Shown piece after piece: positions 36,055 to 48,200 of a stretch of 64,000 bases of DNA. The notes under the pieces were generated by a model. It was not told the DNA's origin and searched no databases. It was given only the letters and a program-made list of their open reading frames with translations. How positions within the stretch are numbered: the first letter of the stretch is position 1; each line of letters opens with the position of its first letter. The position numbers and the translations under genes are program-made. This DNA comes from Rhizophagus irregularis. Taxonomy: Eukaryota; Glomeromycota; Glomeromycetes; Glomerales; Glomeraceae. The stretch is taken from positions 1,912,501 to 1,976,500 of the forward strand of contig NC_089444.1 in assembly GCF_026210795.1 (NCBI RefSeq), written 5' to 3'.

Positions 36055-37261
36055 CCAAGATTCATATATACTATCAGGAAATTTGTTTAGGTGTAATTTA
36101 GTGTAATATTTTGGAGGTAGTGTAAAATTTTGAAATATTACACTAAAAATATAATATTACAAAAGTTTATGCTCTTAAATTTGAATAATTATAGTAATTT
36201 AAGAATATCTCGCTATCTACTGATCCAATCAAGATGATCTATAGCTCATTGGAATCAGCTTATCAAGATGAATCGAATGGTAGTAAAATCGCATCTTTAC
36301 GTTTGATAGATAGCTTTCTATTAATTTAAAACTTTATTGCATACTATAGAGCATTCTATTAACTGTAAAAATGCGTGATTTTACTACCATTCGATTCATC
36401 TTAATGAGCTGATTCCAATGAGCTATAGATCATTTTGATTGGATTAGTAAATAGCGAGATATTCTTAAATTACTATAATTATTCAAATTTAAGAGCGTAA
36501 ACTTATGTAATATTACATTTTTAATACAGTCTCCGGTGAAAAGAATGGCGGTGTGAATATCATTTATTATTTTGGATATGAGATCAGAATTTTCCTATTT
36601 AAATTAAAACTTGTAATGCCCAATGAATTTTTAGAATACTATTTTAAAAAGCAATAAAAAAAATGAAGATTATTATTGTTTTTACGCCTATTTTACCTTT
36701 TAAAAAACCAAAAAGTTATAAATTTAATAGAAATTGGAGCATAATAATTTGCTATGAATTTTTTTAAAATGCTCAAAATCCTACATAATAATAAATTCCA
36801 ATTTTTTTTTAAAAAAAAACCACTTACTTTTAACTGCCAAATATTATAATTGCATTTTGTTATATCACATTATCACAGAGAAATACTACTAATAATTTTT
36901 TGAATTTGGTATGAAAGTTTGAAATAAAAAGTTTAAACTTCATTTTCTCATCAACCAAAGTTTGTATTGAAACAAAATTACAACTATTAGATTTCTTGCA
37001 ATTACGAGATTTAAATAATGATCTTTTATTATATTATTAAGCTTTTATATTGCTTTTAGAAATGATTATCTTTATACAACATAAAAATCCATAATACTCA
37101 CTATTATACTTGAACTATCACATTACACAGATGCTACACAGTAATTTTGAGACCACCATTCGAACCACATAGTCAAGAGGAATCAAATGGTGGTAAATTT
37201 GTCTCAATCTGACCTCTGGATGGCAAGAAAGCTAAGTAAATATTAAAATATCATAATAAAC

Positions 37262-38171
37262 ATATGGGCTGATTTGTCTACCTTTAATTAAAATATTGAT
37301 TTTATTACATTTTTATTATACAAAATACTATATAATATACAGTAAATTGGGGGTGAGTATTAAAAAACTTTTATTTAATGTTATTATACTTTAAATTGGT
37401 AAATATTTCTTTTAAATTAATATAATTCTTAGCACTTACTATATATATTAAAAATTTGTATCTCAACTTTAAACGTAAATATCTTCAGATCTAATGATCC
37501 AATCAGCAAGCTCTTTTTTCGCTCATATAGACCAGATCAAAAGCTTTCCGAAGAGCCTAAATTTATAAAAAACGGATCAGTGGATCCCAAGATATTTGCA
37601 TTTAAGCATGTTAAAAAGTTTGTACCTCAACCTTAAACGTAAATATCTCCAGATCTAATGATTCAATCGTCGAGCTCTTTTTTCGCCTATAAAGTCCAGA
37701 ACAAGAGCTTTCCAACGAGCCTAAAATTATAGAAAACGGATCAGTGAATCTTGATATATTTGCGTCTAAAGATGGTAATACAAATTCCAACATAAAATAA
37801 TTATTTTTATTGTTTGAAAATATCTATTATGATACCATCTTTTATATGATATTTTTATTATACTTTTATAAACATTTATAGCTACTAAGACTATATAAAT
37901 TTTTATTTTACTTTATATTTTATTAAAATATACTTACTTTTTAATAATATATGTTAAAATTCCATATATATGAGAAATGGGTTTTTTCACAGCTCTTTTA
38001 CATTTAATAATTTAAGTTTCGCAAATGTAAATTTTTGTTTAACTTATTATTTAGTCAAGTGATCATCAATCAGATGATTTTTTGGTATTACAAAACAATT
38101 TTGAGTAATGAAAATTGTGAAAATCAATTCAATAACGCTTTTTAATGCAGAGTAGACAAATCAGCCCATAT
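37262..38171. mobile_element. TIR element with ATATGGGCTGATTTGTCTAC ends
   Basis: Perfect 20-bp inverted ends at 37262-37281 and 38152-38171. Inside are two direct copies (start about 37461 and 37625, period about 164 bp) of a unit with AACGTAAATATCT and GATCTAATGATCCAATC. Noncoding. Confidence 0.8.
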
Positions 38172-39204
38172 ATAGGGTTGATCACCCTATCTCAGTAGTT
38201 GGTTACTGAGACCCTTATTAAGCCTGAGTATGGTGAGGCCGCAGGTTCGATTCCCATAATCATGGAAATAAAAAGAATTTTACTGCGGACGCTACTACTA
38301 ATAGCGTGAAGATATAGGGATTAGGTAGTTGGACTGCACCATGGTGAATTAATGTGTACAATTAGGCCGCACATTTCAACAAAGGGTTATGGTGTCCTTC
38401 TAACATTCTCTATGAGGTTATTGGGATGTTTGGAGTCCTGTTTGTAAGGTTACTGCTTGCATACCTTGGGGGTAATTTCCTGTCCAGGTGCTCACTCAAA
38501 TGATACCGCTTGGGGTCTAATGTGGCTAGATGGTTATTATAGATGGTAAAATTCTGGGTGCAATGACTTTGTGGTAGTTTACCTTCTAATAGGTTTAGGC
38601 CAACTAGGATATTTCCAAACAGACAGGTGTACTAGGTGAGGTATGGGGTTCAACTCCCCACTAGGTGAATACCGGGTGGCAGCTTGGGTGGTAGGGCACC
38701 ACTGGAAATAATCCCAAACAAGAGAGTCTGTATTATCTCATGTTCTCTCTGTCTCAGTGATCACTACTATACCATTAAAGGGGGATTCACAACTGTACCT
38801 TGGGGCTAAGGAATCGTGGGGCTGTAGTGGCCTTGGGTGAGGCCTTAGTTCAGTTCTGAAGTGTGAATGTTGGTACAGAAGGGTTTCTAGATGATTGCCA
38901 TTACATCTGACACTGAAAGTCCTCCATTACTAAGACAGGCCAAAGTGGCATAATATAAATTCGAGCTTGTTTTGCCTCTAGAAATATAAAGGATGAGTAG
39001 GGGGTTATAGCTAGCCAGTTAGTATTCCGTTGATAGATAGGAACTATCTTGAGGTCAAACTAAAATGGCAGTTGTAGTAATAATTAGTCAGATTGCACAT
39101 ACCAGTTGGTTGGTATACGTTAGTCAACTAAATGTACTTATGGACTACCATGTTATAAATAGGTTCTTAAATGTGAACCTTTACTTTAAGTCAAATAACA
39201 AAAA
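38172..39204 (+). mobile_element. tRNA-like SINE, about 1 kb, with 18-bp target duplication
   Basis: The head looks like a tRNA: a box A-like CTCAGTAGTTGG at about 38191 and a box B GGTTCGATTCC (38244-38254) that matches the polymerase III consensus. AGACAAATCAGCC[C/T]ATAT flanks it at 38154-38171 and 39205-39222, one mismatch in 18 bp, as expected from target-primed insertion. A second box B-like GGTTCAACTCC lies near 38648. Worn copies lie at 19680-20250 and 21190-21560. One kilobase is long for a SINE, so it may be a dimer or composite. Confidence 0.75.
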
Positions 39205-39504
39205 GACAAATCAGCCTATATGAATAACACTGATTAAGAGTGCAAATAGTACGTAATACTAAATTAAAGCATTTATTGACATGAAAAGATGATCATATTA
39301 AATATTATTTAAATAATAAAATATATGTATTTTCTGTTCTTCTTTCAGAAAATAAAAAAAAATTTCACATTTTACTATAAATTATATTCGTGTTATCAAA
39401 AAGACTGACTGCCATTCTTTTCGCTAGGGTCTATATAATATTTCGAAATTTTACACCACCTTCAAAATATTACACTAAATTACGTCTAAACAAATTTCCT
39501 AATG

Positions 39505-40640
39505 TACTTATGAATCTTGGTTCCTTTTTCAGTTTTTTGGAAATCCACCCAAATCTATGAAAAAAAGAAAATGAATGGTTAGTAATCGTTTATAATATTA
39601 AAAAAAAAGAAAAAAAACTAAGATTTGGAATACTTACGAATTTTAGTTCTTTTCTATTATTCGGAAGCCCACCCAAGATTTATAAAAAAAGTAAAAGAAC
39701 AGTTAATAACCGTTCCATAACATTAAAAAAAAATCTAAGATTCATAAGATAGAATACTTACGAATCTTAATAAAGATTCTCCTTTTTTTGTTTTTTGAAA
39801 CCCCATCTGAGACCTAAAAAAAGAAAAAGAACGGTTAAAAACTGTCTATAATAACAAAAAAAAAATAATAAATTTAAAGATTCATACTATTATTACAAAT
39901 CTTTGAGTTTTCTATTCTTTGGAAGCCCACCCGAAATCTAAAAAAAAGAAAAGAATGGTTAGAAACCGTTTATAATAATAAAATAAAATAAAAATAAACT
40001 AAGATTCATACTTACAAATTTTGGTTTTTTACATTTTTTGGAAGACACTCGAGATATCCAAGACCTAAAAAAAAGAAGGTTTGTAATATAATACTTACGA
40101 ACCTTAGTTTTCCTTTTTCCAATCTTTGGAAGTCCCGATCCTATAAAAAAAAAGAAAAAATAGTTAGTAAACCATTCGTAATAATAATAAAAAATAAATC
40201 AAAAAATAAGGATTTGTATTCATACTTACAAATCTTTGGGTTTTTCCATTCTTCAGAAGTCCACCTGATTCTATAAAAATTAAAGAAAAAAAATGGTTAG
40301 TACTTAGTACCCGTTCATAATAATAAAAAACAAAAAAAATAAACCAAGATTTGGAATACTTATGAATTTTATTTCCATTCATCAGAAGTCCACCTGAACC
40401 TATAAAAGAAAGAAAGGAATGGTTAGTAAACTGTTCCATAAAATAAAAAAAAATACTAAGATTCTTATGAATCTTAGTTCCCATTCATCAGAAGCCTACC
40501 AAACCTATAAAAAAAGAAAGAAATGATTAGTAAATCATTCCATAAAATAAAAAGTAAATAAAAAAGATTCGTATTTACAAATCTTTGGTCTTTCGTTCTT
40601 CAAAACTTGGAAGTCTACCTGAACCTAAACAAAAAAAATG
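39505..40640 (-). repeat. Minus-strand array of short exon-like segments, copy 2, part A
   Basis: Ten units spaced about 90-135 bp, each with a segment containing the core GGTGGGCTTCC or GGTGGACTTCT. Each is preceded on the minus strand by TTTTTTTAG or TTTTTATAG and most are followed by GTAAGTAT. Measured segments are 41-52 nt and do not keep one phase. Two units have lost the donor (ATAAGT for GTAAGT). One more unit lies left of the nested element at about 35960-35985. Confidence 0.6.
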
Positions 40641-40753
40641 GTTATTAGTAACCGTTCTAAAATAATAAAAAAAATAAAAAAAACCAAGATTCTTATAAAT
40701 CTTGGTTCCTCTTTGCAAAATCCTTTCTTCCATTCTTTTTCCCAGTTTTTTAC

Positions 40754-41244
40754 CTTAAAGTCCAGTTTTGTGAACAAGCCAGCATTCTACAAAAAAAATA
40801 ATGAAAAAGAAACATTAGATCGTTTCTTAACTTCAAAATATTAAAAATTTTTTTCCCTATTTTTTACTTTAAATAAGTCTGATTTCATGTTAAAGCTGGC
40901 GTCCTACAAAAAAAACAATGAAAAAAAAATGTTAATTTGTTTTCTTAATTTCAAAATAAGTTTCCTTTTCCCATATTTTACCTTAAATAAGTCCAATTTC
41001 ATGTTAAAGCTGACGTTCTACAAAAAAAACAATGAAAAAGAAACATTAATTCATTTTTTAAATTTAAAATAAGTTCCCTTTCCCCATTTTTTACCTTAAA
41101 CAAGTCCAGTTTCATGTTAAAGTCAGTGTCTTACAAAAAAAAAATAATGAAAAAGAAATATTAATTTGTTTCTTAACTTCAAAATAAGTTCCCTTTCCCA
41201 TTTTTTACCTTAAACAAGTCTGGTTTCATATTAAAACTAGCATC
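40754..41244 (-). repeat. Tandem microexon array: four 36-nt units plus one 33-nt unit
   Basis: Minus-strand segments 41244-41209, 41130-41095, 41017-40982, 40903-40868 (36 nt each) and 40786-40754 (33 nt), spaced 113-114 bp. Each is followed by GTAAAA or GTAAAG; four of five are preceded by a poly-T tract ending in AG (the unit at 41130 has AA). In phase 0 the units read DASFNMKPDLFK, DTDFNMKLDLFK, NVSFNMKLDLFK, DASFNMKSDLFK and NAGLFTKLDFK, so splicing would join them in frame. An ATG-led segment MPFFLGSN with a GTAAGT donor lies upstream at about 41375-41352 and feeds the same phase. Whether it is expressed is unknown. Confidence 0.65.
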
Positions 41245-41369
41245 CTATAAAAAAAAAATGAAAAAGAAACGTTAATTATATTTGTTTCTTAAATTTAAAA
41301 AAAAAAAGAAAATTTAAAAAAAATAAATAAGTTTCAAAATGAAACTTACATTACTTCCAAGAAAAAAAG

Positions 41370-41480
41370 GCATGAGAAAAGGGGGGAAGGAAAGGATGAA
41401 AGGGAAGGGAGGGACAAAGGAAAAGGAAAGGATGATAAGAGAAGGAAAGGATGATAGGAAAAGGATGAAAGAGAAAAGTT
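41370..41480. promoter_or_regulatory. Purine-rich (C/T-rich on minus) tract upstream of the microexon array
   Basis: Nearly pure GA sequence (GGGGGGAAGGAAAGGATGAA and similar) directly upstream, in minus-strand terms, of the first ATG-led segment. A matching tract lies at 30930-31010 in copy 1. Pyrimidine-rich leaders near transcription starts are common in fungal genes, so this may be the promoter of the array; that is inference. Confidence 0.4.
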
Positions 41481-42426
41481 TTAAAAAAGATAATAATCCT
41501 TTTTTAAACTTTTAATGTGTGTAATGCATAATGTTTAATTAGTGCACTATTTGACCAATGTCTAATCGTAGATCATGGTTTATCTTGACTAGTGCACTAA
41601 TATAAAAAATTATTTCATATAAATTTGATAAATAATGAATTATCATTATTTAATACTGCACATCATAATAAAAATCTCATTGATGGTGTTCATTAATATT
41701 AAATATTACATGTTCATTTAAAATAATGAATATTATATTAAATATACATAATCTACAAAAATGTACATATAATAAACATTTTTCCCGTGACTTCCTGATG
41801 AATATCTTCTAAAATTCACTTATTTGATAAATCAATATTTGTTTCAATCTATAAATGTTCAATTAATACTATAAGTCTATAACATTATCTTCTGGAATAA
41901 GTTCACTTAAAATAGTGCTTATTTGCATTTAATCGTATATTTCTATTAGTTGAATTAATGGTAGACTCCTCTATTTCATCATTATTTTGATTAATAAATA
42001 TCATCTACTTCAGCTAAAGCTTCGGTAACCCTTTTATTTAATTCAGCTTCATTTAATTTTTGTATATCTTTCTTTACTTTGTTTACCATATAATCTGAAT
42101 TCCTTTTCAGTATTTGACTTCCAATAGGTAATCATTTTAGATATAGATTCAAGTTTTTTAACGCCAATCTGTATATGAAGTTTATGTATAAATCAACCTA
42201 AACTCAAAAAGCCTTTCTCACAATTAGCAAAGTTTGGACAAATTAAAAAAAAGATGGTGAGCAATACAGTCAACTCTCTTTATAGTCACACATTTGGGAC
42301 AGTCCATATTTGGTGATTATAAAGAGATGTGACTATATAAAAAATTTCTTATATTAGTACATCATAATTCCGGCCAAAAATTAACATAATTTTAGCCAAA
42401 ATTATACTTAAAACTTTATTGTATTG

Positions 42427-43010
42427 TAACTCCTCCAATATTAATCGTAGAGAGATGATCTTACCGCCATTCGATTCGTCTTGATGAGACGGTTCTAATG
42501 GTATAAAATACATCGAAATCCAATCACTAGATTAATTTCCGAAATTAAAAAATATTAATGGTTTTTGTGTAATAACTCTGCCAATATTGATCCTAGAGAG
42601 ACTATCTTACTACCATTCGATTCGTCTTGATGAGACGGTTCTAATGGTATAAAATACATCGAAATCCAATCACTAGATTAATTTCCGAAATTAAAAAAAT
42701 ATTAATGGTTTTTGTGTAATAACTCTGCCAATATTGATCCTAGAGAGACTATCTTACTACCATTCGATTCGTCTTGATGCGACGAATCTAATGGTATAAA
42801 ATACATCGAAATCTAATCACTAGATCAATTTCCGAAATTAAAAAATATTAAATAGTTTTTAAGTAGTAACTCCGTCAATATTGATCATAGAGAGATGAGC
42901 TTACCACCATTCGATTCGTCTTGATGAGGCGATTCCAACGAGCTATTAATCGTCTTTTTACAATCACTAGGTACCGAGATATTTAGCAAAATGTTAAATG
43001 GCGCAGTAAA
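42427..43010. repeat. 147-bp tandem repeat, four copies, carrying the palindromic module
   Basis: Copies begin TAACTC at 42427, 42573, 42720 and 42867. Each contains CAATATTGATC, TAGAGAGA, the palindrome CCATTCGATTCGTCTTGATG followed by AGACG or CGACG, and ATCACTAG. The second and third are nearly identical; the fourth diverges after the palindrome. Confidence 0.9.
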
Positions 43011-43077
43011 CGTAAATCAAGGAATATAATAATGCCGATGCTTAACATTTTGTTGAATAACTCATCAGCCAGTGATC

Positions 43078-43094
43078 GTAAAAGGATAAAACTA
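43078..43094. repeat. LINE target site duplication, left copy
   Basis: GTAAAAGGATAAAACTA, identical to 50942-50958. Confidence 0.95.
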
Positions 43095-43224
43095 AAAAAA
43101 AAAAACTCTCTCCCGTTCTGCTCACTTGACAATATTTACGAAAAATAAAAAATTTTTTCGGAGTTTTTTATTACTTTTTCTTTATAATTTCTTTATTTTA
43201 GATAACTACTACGACACTTTACAA

Positions 43225-45244
43225 ATGGGTAAAGATAACAAAAAGAAAAATAACCAGTCTAACAAAGATACTACATCTAAACGTCCTGCCTCTAGCTCTC
43301 CAACTGGCAACGTTTCTGGTCAAGGTTCCTCTATGTCTGGCCCTTCGAACTCTCCACCTTCGACCACCTCTACTAATAAACGTACCAGAGTCAGTGCTGA
43401 AGACTCTGTCATGGATGTTGATAAACCTCTCACGCCTCCTGGCCCTGTTGAGACAACTTCCGCTGAGTTACCTTCTCAACCCGATACCTCCTCTCTCGAT
43501 GCTTCGCAACACGCCCCTACTAACAACAACGATAAAGGCAAAAGCCCTGAAATTACTCCCGCAGTCTCCTTCCCTGAACGTGCTGCCTCTCCGGACGCGT
43601 CCCAAGCTGCAGTACAATCTCAACCTACACTTTTCTACGCCTCGGCCGCTCCTAATGACGTCGATGGCTTTTGGAATCACTTCGCTTCAAACCGCGACGC
43701 GTGCGATGCGGTTGATCGACAACTTTCCTTGTACTCCTCTTATGGTAGTCGTGCCACGTGTAGTGGATCCAACGATTTGAAGAGGATCATCGTCCACTTC
43801 CGAAAAAAGGAAGATCTTGACAACGCCACAGCCTCCCCTATGAATTCTTTGTTTGGCTTGCATTTCCATGCATATGACCCCCAGGCTATTAAGGCTGATG
43901 AACACGCGCGTACCCTGGTGGTTACCGATATCCCCCTTTTTCTAACTGACGCTCTTTTGCGTGGTACCTTTCTCGTTACGGCAATATTACTCGTTGCCAT
44001 ACCCGTTTATCTAAACTTTATCGTACTGCATACATTACCTTTGAATCTACTGGTGCTTTACAGAACCTCGACTCTACCTGGGGCGTCCTTTGTGGAGGAC
44101 ATTGTTTGCGTATTTGCCCCGCTACTTTCTCACCTGAACAACGCGCTGAAAGACGCGCTTATGTTGCTTTACTTGCCGGACTCCCGCATGGCACTATAGC
44201 GGTCGATCTTGCTGAAATTGCCGATGAAATTTCTGCTAAATCTATCAATGTTCCCTTCTCTATGAATTCTTACAATCCCAAACCTTACGCCTATTGCCAT
44301 TTTGCCTCTGAAACGGCTATGGAAAATGCTAAATCTATTTCATGTGCCCTCAAGAAAGTTGGCCTTACCTGGCATTCTCCGGATGAAGTCACTTCTCTTT
44401 GTCATCGATGTGGTCGCCCTAATTGTAACCCTGATCGATGTGGTTCTTCATCTAGACCTAATCGCCCTTCTCGCCCTTGGCAATCTAATGATAAATTACG
44501 TGCTTTATATAATAAGCATCTACCTCCTTCTCATCCCGCTAAACGACATAACCGTTTTGCCCGCCCTGATAACAATAATGATGGACAAAGCCGTACCAAT
44601 GCTTCTCGCCATCGTTTTAAATCCAGACTTAATAACCGACAACAATCTCGTTCTCGTTCTCAACATCGACCATGGAATCGCGACAATGTTAATAATAACA
44701 ATAATAATCAACGTCATCGTATTCCTGATGCAAATGAACTTGATCACTATATTGATGGCATGGATGTTACATACCCTGCTCCTCCTACTGTGCTTACTGA
44801 TTGGAAATCTATTGGTGCTGCTCTTGAAAAAGTAGTTGAAGAATTAGCCCTTCTTACCACACAATTTGCTACCATTAACAGCCGCATCACTAATTTGGAA
44901 TCTGCTATGGCTGCTCGTGCTCCTATTCCTGGCCCTTTTGTCACTAAACCTCCTTCCTACATCCCTTCCTCTATGCAAGGATGGGATGATACAGTGAATC
45001 GAACTGATAATAATATCCTCGTTGATGTTAATTCTCCCCTTTGCAATCAACAAGTGGTTTTTCCCCGATTCCTCATTTTGCTCCCATTCCACCTTCCAAC
45101 GTCGCTCCTTCCTCCCCTATTGATATGGAACAGCGTCTCTCCTCTCTTTCCGATACTGTTGCCTCTTTGGCTGGCTCGATTAAAGAAGGAATCCAACAAA
45201 ACAACCTCATCTTAGCTCGGCAACAAGGCCAAGCTAATCAATAA
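43225..45244 (+). pseudogene. LINE ORF1: RRM-like domain and CCHC-type zinc knuckle, two frameshifts
   Basis: Starts MGKDNKKKNNQSNKD and has a Ser/Thr/Pro-rich N-terminal part of about 150 residues. A probable RRM follows (ARTLVVTDIPLFLTDALLRG, then after a one-base loss at about 43972 SRYGNITRCHTRLSK). Then comes a knuckle CHRCGRPNCNPDRC and an Arg/Asn-rich basic stretch (NNRQQSRSRSQHRPWNRDN). A second frame change near 45050 leads to a coiled C-terminus (MEQRLSSLSDTVASLAGSIK) ending at TAA 45242-45244. It would bind the LINE RNA. Both frame changes must be corrected to read through, so this copy is not functional. Confidence 0.85.
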
Positions 45245-45292
45245 TTGTTCTCTTTTCCCCCTTCTTTATTACCGATTTATCAGTGTGTAATA

Positions 45293-48200
45293 ATGATAGA
45301 CAACAAAAAACATAATTTTTCTCCTCACCCCTCTCCCCTTATTAAATTTGGTCAATTAAATGTTAATGGTTTATGTTCCCCAGTTCGACAACAACATTTG
45401 CTTAATTTTTTTCTCCACTCCTCTTTTGGTGCTTTATCTGTTAATGATACGCGTCTTTCCCCTTTAAATGCTAAATTCATTTTTAAAAATGAACACTCCC
45501 AACATCACTTTAAGTCTTATTGGGCTTGTTCATCTTCTTCTTCTCGCCCTCATGATGGTGTTGGTATTTTGTTACGTAATCCCCTTCATAAACATGTTCA
45601 AACAATTGATCCTTGGAACGGTCAACTTCTTAAATTAGACTTGTTCTTTCATCAAACTAAAATTTCTATTATTTCTATATATTATCCCCCTTCTGGTTCT
45701 GTTCATCAATCTATTTGCAATGATCTTATTGCCAAACTTCTTTCTTGGCTCGATTATACCCGAGCTAATAATTATTTTGTAATTATTCTTGGCGATTTCA
45801 ATGCTGATGTAATCGCTCATTCTAATTATTCACCTAATCATTTTAAGCTTCTTCGCTTGCTTTCCTCTCGGTTTTTTACCGATCATCAAGCTCACTTCTC
45901 TACAAATGGTCCTGATCCCACTTTCTTTCATGATAATGGATCTTCTCGACTGGATTATATTTGGTCTTCACCTGGTTTTCCTGCCCCTGGTCTTTTTTCG
46001 CAAGTGGTTTCTTGCCCGGATCTCCTTGATCGTCCTTTTACAGATCACAAAGTTCTTTCAACTGTTTTTGACTTCAGTTCTTGCCTGGCTATTTTGGCTA
46101 AATCTCGTCTTAAACAAAAACAAGAATTGCGTACCATTTTCTCTTACGCTTCCACTTCAGTTGAACAATGGAATAATTTTACCACTGAAGTAGATGATTC
46201 TCTTGGAGTTTATTTGGATAGACAATATCGCCCTAATTTTGATTTCTCCTCTCTTTCTCTTGATCGTATGTGGCATGCATTGAAAGCTGCCATAATTAGT
46301 GCTGCTATTGAAACTTTACCCTTTCAAAAAGTCTCCAACACACACCGACATTCGTACTCTCCTGAATTAACTAAACTCATTGCTATTAACAAGTTTTTAG
46401 ATCGATTTTTATATCGCCTTACTACTCGTCGTTCTAATCGGCTTACTCAGATTGCGCAAATGACTGCCGCTTTGCCCTCCCATCTTGAAAATCTTGCATC
46501 CTTACTCCCTGATTACTCAGTTCCTACCTATTCTACAACCCCTGTATCTGTATTTAAATCGTTTTTACGATCACAGAAAAATTTAGTTTCTGCCTTTTTA
46601 TCTACTAAATTCGCCCAATACCTTACGGACTCAGTGGAATATTATACTGCACTACGTGACGAACACTTTTCGAACTCGCTCGGCACCTTTATCGATTCTG
46701 CCTTATCAGTAGAAAAACGTTCAATTGTTCTTGACCGTGTTCTGGTCGTCTTGGACTCAACTCCTACTTTACTAACGGATCCTTCGGATATTAAACATGC
46801 AGCTGTTTCTCATTTTCAATCAATTGTTTCTCCTCCGTTGGTCCACTATTCTTCCATCACTTCATTTCCCGCCCGATGGCAACAAGCTTACACTCCTCTT
46901 ACTAATGTGTCTGCTTCATTATATGGTCCTGTTTTGGCGCCTATTTCCCTACAAGAATGGTCTGCTGTGATTTCCTCCATGCCAAATAATAAAGCTTCCG
47001 GCCCTTCAAAAATTTCTTATGAGATGATTAAACACTTGTCCGGTAAAGCCTTGGATTTTTCTCTTTTACTTGCCAATACTTGCCTTTCTCGTGGTGATAT
47101 TCCTGCTGACTGGCGTGAAGCCGTGGTTTATCCTATTCCTAAACCTCATGACTTTGATGCTCAACTTAAGAACACTCGACCTATTACCCTTCTGGAAACA
47201 GTTCGAAAATGTGTAGTTAAGGTCGTCACGAATCGTCTTTCCAACATCCTTGCTGATAATAAAATTCTTCAAGGTGGTAATTTTGCTGGTTTACCTGGTG
47301 GTTCTACTGATGTCCCTATCAAAATGCTGGATGCGATTATTCATCAACATAAACATGACTCTACTGATGATCAGGGAACTATGGATCGTTTCTCAAGATA
47401 TCTCTAAAGCTTTTGATTCTATGGATTTAAATATGCTTAAATTAGCTTTAGATAGGTTACATATCCCTGCACTTTTAGTGCGATTTATTTTAAATCTTTT
47501 TACACGACGAAATAATAAGATAATTACATGTCATGGCGATACAGCTGCTTATAGAGTACGTGTTGGTATCGATCAAGGAGAAATTATTTCCCCTCTTCTT
47601 TGGGTTATTTATTTGGATCCCTTACTCACTGTTTTGAATCAAGAAGCACGAGATCCTTTTATTTTAAAATCTTCAGCTCTTTTAAATTACTCTCCCCTTG
47701 AATTTGAACAACATTCTTTACCAATTTCACATTTAACGTTTATGGATGATTCTACACTTATTGCTTCTTCAAAATCTGGAATAGAAGACCGTCTTTCTAT
47801 TACTGCTGAATTTTATACTTTAAATAATGTTCAAGCTAATTCAGCTAAATATGTTCTTCTTTCATCTTCTTCCCCTTCTTCAACGATTATTTTTGATCTT
47901 ACACCTTCTTTTTTAGTCTCTGATTTGTCTCTTTCCCTTTCCTCTTTATCTTTGCATGCTTCCTTTCGCTTTTTAGGCGTTTGGTTTTCTTTATCCGCCT
48001 CTTCTGATTTTGTTTTCAAACAAGCGCGTTCCATGGTTAAAGATATGGCAGCTCTCCTGGGACTGAAGAAATTATTAGCACAACATGTGGCCTATCTCTA
48101 TAATGCTGTCCTTCTTCCGCGATTGGAATTTTGTCTTCAAACTACCCTTTTCTCTGAAAGTACTATTCAATCAATTGTCAAGCCCCTGTTTTCAGTACTT

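Larger units (their letters stand above)
36525..39434. mobile_element. Nested TA-flanked element with GAAAAGAATGGC ends
   Basis: The left end TACAGTCTCCGGTGAAAAGA and the right end, read inward TATAGACCCTAGCGAAAAGA, both continue ATGGC. The match is about 70 percent over 27 bp, so this is an old element. It contains the 37262-38171 element and the SINE. No transposase frame is seen. Confidence 0.55.
36076..39500. mobile_element. Long-TIR element inside copy 2
   Basis: The ends AGGAAATTTGTTTAG and, from the right, AGGAAATTTGTTTAGACGTA belong to an inverted repeat of about 70 bp containing GTAATTTAGTGTAATATTTT. It carries further nested elements (36525-39434). No clear target duplication. The palindromic module appears at 36240-36285 and 36375-36425 in opposite orientation. 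Confidence 0.75.
35673..41799. mobile_element. TIR element (ATCAGGAAGTCACGGG end), copy 2, left-truncated and carrying nested elements
   Basis: The right end (about 41620-41799) matches the right end of copy 1 over roughly 170 bp, including the exact TTTTTCCCGTGACTTCCTGAT terminus. Homology to copy 1 begins at about 35673; no left terminus is visible. The body is the minus-strand array of exon-like segments, interrupted by a long-TIR element (36076-39500). The purine-rich tract (41370-41480) sits in the same place as in copy 1. To the right it abuts the coding tail of the older hAT copy, so it inserted there. Confidence 0.75.

Noticed and set aside
38172-38262. A functional tRNA gene
   Set aside because: Box B is good but a cloverleaf acceptor stem cannot be drawn, and the unit is flanked by an insertion duplication.
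40164-41072. Small open frames on both strands over the microexon arrays
   Set aside because: They cross the intron-like T tracts and repeat units and have no protein character.
42427-43010. Possible CRISPR-like array
   Set aside because: The repeats are 147 bp with no unique spacers and lie in a eukaryotic transposon.
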